A stretch of 5,834 bases of DNA from contig WFOW01000389.1 of assembly GCA_015487895.1 (NCBI GenBank), positions 1 through 5,834 of the forward strand. Direction: 5' to 3'. The first letter of the stretch is position 1, and each line of letters starts with the position of its first letter. Source of the stretch: Gammaproteobacteria bacterium (GTDB taxonomy: Bacteria > Pseudomonadota > Gammaproteobacteria > S144-34). The translations under genes were made by a program, and so were the position numbers. A model generated the notes under the pieces. That model ran no database searches and had not been told where the DNA came from. It was given only the letters and a program-made list of their open reading frames with translations. This document shows, in pieces, positions 1 to 5,834 of this stretch.

Positions 1-567
1 GAGACCGAGCGAGCCCGTCACCCCGTAGAGGAGGGAGATGCCGTAGAGGAGCATGCCGGAGGCCAGCGCCCCCAGCACGAAATACTTCATGGCCGACTCC
101 GAGGCCTCGAGCGAGTCGCGGCGCAGCGCCACCATGGCATAGAGCGAGAGCGCCAGCAGCTCGAGCCCCAGGTAGAGCGTGAGCAGGCTGCCCGCCGAGA
201 TCAGGACCATCATGCCGAGGACGCCGAACAGCCCCAGGGCGAAGTACTCGCCGCGCTCCAGCCCCCTGCCCTGCAGGTAGCCGCGCGCGTAGGCGAAGGC
301 CGCCACCGTGAGGCCGAGGACGAAGAGCTTGAGGAGGTCGGCGAGCTCGTCGCGCAGGAACGCGCCGTCGAAAAGGCTCACCGGCACCGCGCTGCGGTCG
401 CGCAGCAGCAGCCACAGCGCCCCGAGGAGCGAGAGCTGCGCCAGCAGGTAGGCGACCGTGATGCGCCCGCGCCCGGCATAGACGTCGGCCACCAGCACCA
501 CGCAGGCCATCGCCGCCAGCCAGATCTCGGGAAGCATCGGCGCCAGCTCCGTCAGCGTGCTCGGCAT
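1..567 (-). CDS. nuoN: NADH-quinone oxidoreductase subunit N, N-terminal part (runs off the left edge)
   Basis: NuoN is one of the three antiporter-like proton-pumping subunits of the complex I membrane arm. The frame reads from an ATG at 567-565 (MPSTLTELAPMLPEIW...) to base 1 without a stop, giving 189 residues of a protein usually about 480-495 long, so roughly the first 40% is present. Recognisable family wording is YLGLELLALSLYA (about 132-144), containing Glu136, which matches the conserved TM5 proton-path glutamate (E. coli Glu133). MKYFVLGALASG follows at about 160-171, with Lys161. Several hydrophobic helices are evident. The start is supported by an AGAGGA Shine-Dalgarno tract 7 nt upstream and by the family-typical LAPxLPEI opening. 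It follows nuoM after 22 nt and would be the last nuo gene in the usual order. No stop or frameshift was seen. Assignment is by motif and gene order. Confidence 0.96.
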   Translation of the reverse strand, partial: MPSTLTELAPMLPEIWLAAMACVVLVADVYAGRGRITVAYLLAQLSLLGALWLLLRDRSAVPVSLFDGAFLRDELADLLKLFVLGLTVAAFAYARGYLQGRGLERGEYFALGLFGVLGMMVLISAGSLLTLYLGLELLALSLYAMVALRRDSLEASESAMKYFVLGALASGMLLYGISLLYGVTGSLGL

Positions 568-589
568 GGCTCGGTCCTCTCCCGCGGCC

Positions 590-2125
590 TCAGGGGCGCA
601 CCGCCAGCATCTGGATCTTGGAGGTGGTCGCCTGCTGCACCAGGTTCTCCACCGAGGCGTGCATGACCTCCGTCAAGGGGTCGGGCCACACGCCCACCGC
701 CACCACCGCGACCGCCAGCGCCCCCAGCACCACGTACTCGCGTGCGTTCAGGTCCCGGAGCGCGGCGACGCGCTCGTTCGCCACCGGCCCGAAGATCACC
801 CGCTTCACCAGCCAGAGGGTGTAGGCGGCCCCCAGGATCAGTGTGGTCGCCGCCAGGGCCGAGAACCACGGGTTGGCCTTGAAGCTCGCCAGGATCACCA
901 TGAACTCGCCCACGAAGCCGGAGGTTCCGGGCAGGCCGGCATTGGCCATCGCGAAGAGGACCGCGAAGGCGGCGAAGGCCGGCATGCTGTTGACCACGCC
1001 GCCGTAGTCGCGGATGAGGCGCGTGTGCATACGGTCGTAGAGCACGCCCACGCAGAGGAAGAGCGCTCCCGAGACGAAGCCGTGCGAGATCATCTGCACC
1101 AGGCCGCCCTCGATGCCCAGCGCTGCCCCCTGCAGGCCCTCGCCGCGCTCGGCGATGGTGTAGAGGATGAAGAAGCCGAGCGTCACCAGCCCCATGTGGG
1201 CGATGGACGAGTAGGCGATCAGCTTCTTCATGTCCTCCTGCACCAGCGCCACGAAGCCGATGTAGACCACCGCCACGAGCGAGAGCAGGATCATGAGCCA
1301 GTCGAGGGCCGCGCTCGCGTCCGGCGTGATGGGCAGGCTGAAGCGCAGAAAGCCGTAGGCCCCGATCTTGAGCATGATGGCGGCGAGGATGACCGACCCC
1401 CCCGTGGGCGCCTCCACGTGCGCGTCCGGCAGCCAGGTGTGCACCGGCCACATGGGCACCTTGACGGCGAAGGCGACCAGGAAGGCGAGGAAGATCAGAA
1501 GCTGCTCGCGCATGCCGAGCGGCACCTGGTGGTAGTCCAGGATCGAGAAGCTGCCGGACTTGTGGTAGAGGTAGACCAGCGCCACCAGCATCAGCACCGA
1601 TCCGAGGAAGGTGTAGAGGAAGAACTTGATGGTGGCGTAGACGCGCCGCGGGCCGCCCCACATGCCGATCACCAGGAACATGGGGATCAGCATGCCCTCC
1701 CAGAAGACGTAGAACAGGGCGGCATCGAGCGCCGAGAACACGCCCACCATGAGGCCTTCCATTATGAGGAAGGCTGCCATGTACTGGGCGGGGCGCTCGC
1801 GGATCGCCTCCCAGCCGGCGATCACCACCAGCACCGTGGCGAAGGTGGTGAGCAGGATCAGCGGCATCGAGATCCCGTCCACCCCCAGGTGGTAATAGAT
1901 GTCGAAGGTCGGGATCCAGGGCACCCGCTCCTCGAACTGCATCAGCGCCGTGTCCCGGTCGAAGCCCGTGAAGAGCGGGATGCTGAGCGCGAAGGTGAGG
2001 AGCGCGAAGGCGAGCGCGATGCGCTTGGCTCCCGTGCCGGCGCGGTCGCCGGCGAGCAGCACCAGCACGGCGCCCACGATGTGGGTCCAGACGACGAGGC
2101 TCAGCAGCGGCCAGTCGGCGAGCAT
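590..2125 (-). CDS. nuoM: NADH-quinone oxidoreductase subunit M (antiporter-like proton-pumping subunit)
   Basis: NuoM is the middle antiporter-like subunit (ND4 homologue) of the complex I membrane arm and carries one proton-translocation channel. The protein has 511 residues, close to the roughly 500-510 typical of the family, and is hydrophobic throughout, consistent with about 14 membrane helices. Landmarks in order are GVDGISMPL (81-89); FWEGMLIPMF (141-150) with Glu143, matching the essential E. coli Glu144; VKVPMWPVHTWLPDAHVEAP (221-240) with Lys222 and His229; MLKIGAYGFLR (251-261) with Lys253; MISHGF with His348; and GFVGEF with Glu407 in the last channel. These are the Glu/Lys pairs known to matter for pumping in this family. 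The ATG start has a GAGGGGG tract 8 nt upstream that is fused to the nuoL stop codon, and the intergenic gap is 13 nt. No truncation or missing key residue was found. Confidence 0.98.
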   Translation of the reverse strand: MLADWPLLSLVVWTHIVGAVLVLLAGDRAGTGAKRIALAFALLTFALSIPLFTGFDRDTALMQFEERVPWIPTFDIYYHLGVDGISMPLILLTTFATVLVVIAGWEAIRERPAQYMAAFLIMEGLMVGVFSALDAALFYVFWEGMLIPMFLVIGMWGGPRRVYATIKFFLYTFLGSVLMLVALVYLYHKSGSFSILDYHQVPLGMREQLLIFLAFLVAFAVKVPMWPVHTWLPDAHVEAPTGGSVILAAIMLKIGAYGFLRFSLPITPDASAALDWLMILLSLVAVVYIGFVALVQEDMKKLIAYSSIAHMGLVTLGFFILYTIAERGEGLQGAALGIEGGLVQMISHGFVSGALFLCVGVLYDRMHTRLIRDYGGVVNSMPAFAAFAVLFAMANAGLPGTSGFVGEFMVILASFKANPWFSALAATTLILGAAYTLWLVKRVIFGPVANERVAALRDLNAREYVVLGALAVAVVAVGVWPDPLTEVMHASVENLVQQATTSKIQMLAVRP

Positions 2126-2138
2126 CCGGGCGTCCCCC

Positions 2139-4106
<1,968 letters not shown>

Positions 4107-4109
4107 GCC

Positions 4110-4415
4110 TCAGCCCCTCATGCGGTCCATGTCGTCGACGTTGATGCTGCCGCGGTTGCGGAAGAGCACCACGAGGATGGCCAGGCCGATGGCCGCCTCC
4201 GCCGCCGCCACCGTGAGCACAAAGAACACGAACACCTGCCCCGTGGTGTCCCCGAGATAGCGCGCGAAGGCCACGAAGTTGGTGTTGACCGCGAGCAGCA
4301 TGAGCTCGATCGCCATGAGCAGGACGATCACGTTCTTGCGGTTGAGGAAGACACCCGCCACCGCGATGCAGAAGAGCACCGCCCCCAGGATCAGGTAGTG
4401 CGAGAGCGGGACCAT
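4110..4415 (-). CDS. nuoK: NADH-quinone oxidoreductase subunit K
   Basis: NuoK (ND4L homologue) is a small three-helix subunit in the complex I membrane arm that contributes buried glutamates to the proton path between the quinone module and the antiporter-like subunits. The protein has 101 residues, against 100 in E. coli. It opens with [20 protein letters not shown] (helix 1, about 2-21), then the conserved loop FLNRKN (23-28). Helix 2 carries [11 protein letters not shown] with Glu37, and helix 3 carries [15 protein letters not shown] with Glu73; these match E. coli Glu36 and Glu72. It ends [12 protein letters not shown], typical of the family. The ATG start shares one base with the nuoJ TGA stop (TGATG), and a GGGAGGG tract lies just upstream inside nuoJ, so translation is probably coupled to nuoJ. 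A longer open frame beginning further upstream (4904) is not the gene; its N-terminal part is an out-of-frame reading of nuoJ. Confidence 0.98.
   Translation of the reverse strand: MVPLSHYLILGAVLFCIAVAGVFLNRKNVIVLLMAIELMLLAVNTNFVAFARYLGDTTGQVFVFFVLTVAAAEAAIGLAILVVLFRNRGSINVDDMDRMRG
4114..4119 (-). promoter_or_regulatory. Ribosome binding site deciding the GTG start of nuoL
   Basis: GAGGGG on the minus strand lies in the final nuoK codons, 7 nt before the GTG at 4106-4104. The ATG at 4121-4119 is in the nuoK frame (its third-last codon) and cannot start nuoL. The GTG gives the usual NuoL opening (MRYVYLGIPLAPLLG). Confidence 0.75.
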
Positions 4416-5044
4416 CAGCCGCCCTCCCCCGCCGCGTCGCCGCCCCCGGGCGGCAGCCGCACCAGCCGCACGCGCTCGCGCCGGCGCACGCGCACCTGCC
4501 GCGCCGGGTCCTGGCGCCTGACGCCCGGGCGCCGGCGCAGGGTGAGCGCGATCGCCGCCACGATCGCCACCAGCAGGATCAGCGCGGCGATCTCGAAGGC
4601 GTAGAGATGCTCGGTGTAGAGGGTCTCGCCGAGGGCCTTGGTGTTGCTGTAGCCGGGCCCGTGGGGCGGCGGCGGCTCCATGCGCTGCGGCCCGAAGCGG
4701 GCCGGCCCCAGCACGGAGGCCATCTCCCAGACGATGATCGCCGCCACCAGCAGCCCGAGCGGGAGATAGCGCGCGAAGCCGGCGCGGAGCGCCGCGAGGT
4801 CGATGTCCAGCATCATGACCACGAAGAGGAACAGCACCATGACCGCGCCGACGTAGACCAGCACCAGCGTGAGCGCCAGGAACTCCGCCTCCATCAGCAG
4901 CCACAGCGCCGCGCTGGTGAAGAAGGCGAGCACCAGGAAGAGCACCGCGTGCACCGGGTTGCGCGCCGTGACCACCCCCAGCGCCGCCGCCAGCAGCACG
5001 GCGCCGAAGGCGTAGAACAGGAACTCCTGGAAGCTGAGCGCCAC
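4415..5044 (-). CDS. nuoJ: NADH-quinone oxidoreductase subunit J
   Basis: NuoJ (ND6 homologue) is a five-helix membrane subunit of complex I next to NuoH, NuoK and NuoA. Its third helix takes part in the conformational change coupling quinone reduction to pumping. The 209-residue protein shows the family block [18 protein letters not shown] (25-42), [19 protein letters not shown] (49-67) and the signature helix [16 protein letters not shown] (64-79). A soluble loop with four consecutive prolines (PPPP, 124-127) and [19 protein letters not shown] (133-151) precedes the last helix. The C-terminal tail (170-209) is rich in arginine, with 13 Arg between 170 and 196, and ends in a Gly-rich stretch. 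It is longer than in E. coli (184 residues), but tails of this kind occur in proteobacterial NuoJ. The start is GTG, supported by GGGAGGGG upstream and by alignment of the FxEFLFYAF opening with family N-termini. Confidence 0.97.
   Translation of the reverse strand: MALSFQEFLFYAFGAVLLAAALGVVTARNPVHAVLFLVLAFFTSAALWLLMEAEFLALTLVLVYVGAVMVLFLFVVMMLDIDLAALRAGFARYLPLGLLVAAIIVWEMASVLGPARFGPQRMEPPPPHGPGYSNTKALGETLYTEHLYAFEIAALILLVAIVAAIALTLRRRPGVRRQDPARQVRVRRRERVRLVRLPPGGGDAAGEGG
4422..4428 (-). promoter_or_regulatory. Ribosome binding site of nuoK inside the end of nuoJ, with TGATG stop/start overlap
   Basis: GGGAGGG on the minus strand is part of the last codons of nuoJ, which it forces to encode Gly/Glu-rich residues. 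It precedes the TGATG at 4417-4413, where the nuoJ stop and the nuoK ATG share base 4415. The GGAGG core sits 7 nt from the ATG. The arrangement suggests termination-reinitiation coupling. Confidence 0.8.
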
Positions 5045-5049
5045 CTCGT

Positions 5050-5057
5050 CCCCTCCC
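5050..5057 (-). promoter_or_regulatory. Ribosome binding site deciding the GTG start of nuoJ
   Basis: GGGAGGGG on the minus strand lies in the 16-nt nuoI/nuoJ gap. Its GGAGG core ends 7 nt before the GTG at 5044-5042. There is no nearby in-frame ATG, and the protein opening from this GTG matches NuoJ N-termini, so the tract settles the start. Confidence 0.8.
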
Positions 5058-5060
5058 GTG

Positions 5061-5549
5061 CTAGCGGTAGCGCGCGTCGGCGGCGCGGTCGGCCGCGATC
5101 TGCGCCTCGTAGCGGTCGCCGATGGCGAGCAGCTTGTCCTTGGTCATGATCTGCTCGCCGCGGCGCTCGAAGTGATACTCGTAGATGCGCGTCTCCACGA
5201 TCGAGTCGACGGGGCAGGCCTCCTCGCAGAAGCCGCAGAAGATGCACTTGAAGAGGTCGATGTCGTAGCGCGTGGTCCGGCGCGTGCCGTCCTCGCGCGG
5301 CGCCGACTCGATGGTGATGGCGAGCGCCGGGCACACCGCCTCGCACAGCTTGCAGGCGATGCAGCGCTCCTCGCCGTTGGGATAGCGGCGCAGGGCGTGC
5401 AGCCCCCGGAAGCGCGGCGACTGCGGCGCCCTCTCCTCGGGGTACTGGACCGTGATCTTGCGCGCGAACAGGTACCTGCCCGTCAGGCGCAGGCCCATGA
5501 GCAGCTCCCACAGGAGGAAGCTCCTGACGTAGTCCAGCAGTGCCCTCAT
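5061..5549 (-). CDS. nuoI: NADH-quinone oxidoreductase subunit I (2x[4Fe-4S] ferredoxin-type subunit)
   Basis: NuoI (TYKY/NDUFS8 homologue) carries clusters N6a and N6b and passes electrons along the peripheral arm towards NuoB (N2) and the quinone site. The protein has 162 residues, the length usual in alpha- and many beta/gammaproteobacteria and shorter than E. coli NuoI (180). Two ferredoxin motifs are complete: [12 protein letters not shown] with Cys63, 66, 69 and 73, and [12 protein letters not shown] with Cys102, 105, 108 and 112. In this fold the fourth cysteine of each motif ligates the other cluster. The N-terminal amphipathic part (about 1-30, [20 protein letters not shown]) sits on the membrane interface, and [20 protein letters not shown] is the conserved lead-in to the first motif. 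The ATG start has a GGAGGG tract 7 nt upstream, overlapping the end of nuoH. It lies 13 nt after nuoH and 16 nt before nuoJ. Confidence 0.98.
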   Translation of the reverse strand: MRALLDYVRSFLLWELLMGLRLTGRYLFARKITVQYPEERAPQSPRFRGLHALRRYPNGEERCIACKLCEAVCPALAITIESAPREDGTRRTTRYDIDLFKCIFCGFCEEACPVDSIVETRIYEYHFERRGEQIMTKDKLLAIGDRYEAQIAADRAADARYR

Positions 5550-5562
5550 CGCCCTGCCCTCC

Positions 5563-5834
5563 TCATGCGAACCACGGCGCGAGACGGAAGTGCTGCGCGA
5601 GGCCCTCGACGAACAGCCACACGATGGTCAGCGGGAGGAAGACCTTCCAGCCCAGGCGCATGATCTGGTCGTAGCGGTAGCGCGGGAAGGTGGCGCGGAA
5701 CCACAGGAAGCAGAACAGGAAGAAGGCGGTCTTGGCGAGCAGCCAGTGCATGCCGTTGCCGAGCAGCGCGCCCACCACCGGGACCGCGTACCAGCTCTCG
5801 GGCGTCCAGCCCTCGAAGGGCGAGAGCCAGCCGC
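5563..5834 (-). CDS. nuoH: NADH-quinone oxidoreductase subunit H, C-terminal end (starts beyond the right edge)
   Basis: NuoH (ND1 homologue) is the membrane subunit that anchors the peripheral arm and forms much of the quinone-binding channel. Only the last 89 complete codons are in the window (5832 down to 5566, stop TGA at 5565-5563), about a quarter of a protein usually 325-350 residues long. The fragment begins [15 protein letters not shown], a periplasm-side loop typical of the family. It continues through a hydrophobic helix ([20 protein letters not shown]), the highly conserved cytoplasmic loop [18 protein letters not shown], and a last membrane helix, ending FRLAPWFA. The frame is open to the window edge; an in-frame GTG at 5778 is an internal valine codon, not a start. 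It is followed at 13 nt by nuoI, as in standard nuo operons. The assignment is secure from the RYRYDQ...LGWK motif and gene order. Confidence 0.96.
   Translation of the reverse strand, partial: GWLSPFEGWTPESWYAVPVVGALLGNGMHWLLAKTAFFLFCFLWFRATFPRYRYDQIMRLGWKVFLPLTIVWLFVEGLAQHFRLAPWFA

Noticed and set aside
568..589. Possible regulatory or terminator sequence in the longest intergenic gap (nuoM/nuoN).
   Set aside because: The 22 nt hold a Shine-Dalgarno tract and only a short GC palindrome (CCGCGG) with no U-run. This is too small for a terminator and is explained as a ribosome binding region.
552..1661. A 369-codon minus-strand open frame within nuoM.
   Set aside because: It is an out-of-frame reading of nuoM with Arg/Gly/Ala-rich low-complexity sequence, and it runs past the nuoM stop into nuoN without any homology.
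5058..5663. A 201-codon plus-strand open frame antisense to nuoI and the end of nuoH (also 4607-5149 antisense to nuoJ).
   Set aside because: Both are antisense to clearly identified genes with complete motifs, and their translations have no recognisable domain. Long antisense frames are expected at this GC content.

Overview
The window is an internal slice of a nuo operon encoding the proton-pumping NADH:quinone oxidoreductase (respiratory complex I, NDH-1). All real genes lie on the minus strand. In transcription order, from high to low coordinates, they are: the 3' end of nuoH, complete nuoI, nuoJ, nuoK, nuoL and nuoM, and the 5' part of nuoN, which runs off the left edge. This is the canonical nuoHIJKLMN order. 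The window therefore holds the quinone-channel subunit (H), the last two [4Fe-4S] clusters (I, N6a/N6b), the small membrane subunits (J, K) and the three antiporter-like pump modules (L, M, N). The N-module genes and the remaining Q-module genes (A-G) would be expected upstream, beyond base 5834.

The genes are packed with almost no spare sequence. The gaps are 13 nt (H/I), 16 nt (I/J), a 1-nt stop/start overlap (J/K), 3 nt (K/L), 13 nt (L/M) and 22 nt (M/N). Each start has a purine-rich Shine-Dalgarno tract about 7-8 nt upstream. nuoJ and nuoL start with GTG. No promoter, terminator, RNA gene, repeat, mobile element or CRISPR array was seen, and no stretch over 22 bases lies outside a gene. 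This fits one polycistronic mRNA with translational coupling.

Base composition is strongly GC-rich (about two thirds by eye), with G/C at most third codon positions. This creates long spurious open frames on the plus strand. The short 162-residue NuoI with mitochondrial-type cluster motifs, and the wording of NuoH, NuoJ and NuoL, suggest a high-GC beta- or gammaproteobacterium outside the Enterobacteriaceae. The genus cannot be fixed from this sequence alone.

The functional residues that can be checked are all present: eight cluster cysteines in NuoI, the membrane glutamates of NuoK, and the Glu/Lys/His proton-path residues of NuoL and NuoM and the N-terminal ones of NuoN. All complete genes are intact. 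I see no undescribed system here; this is an ordinary, well-preserved housekeeping operon.
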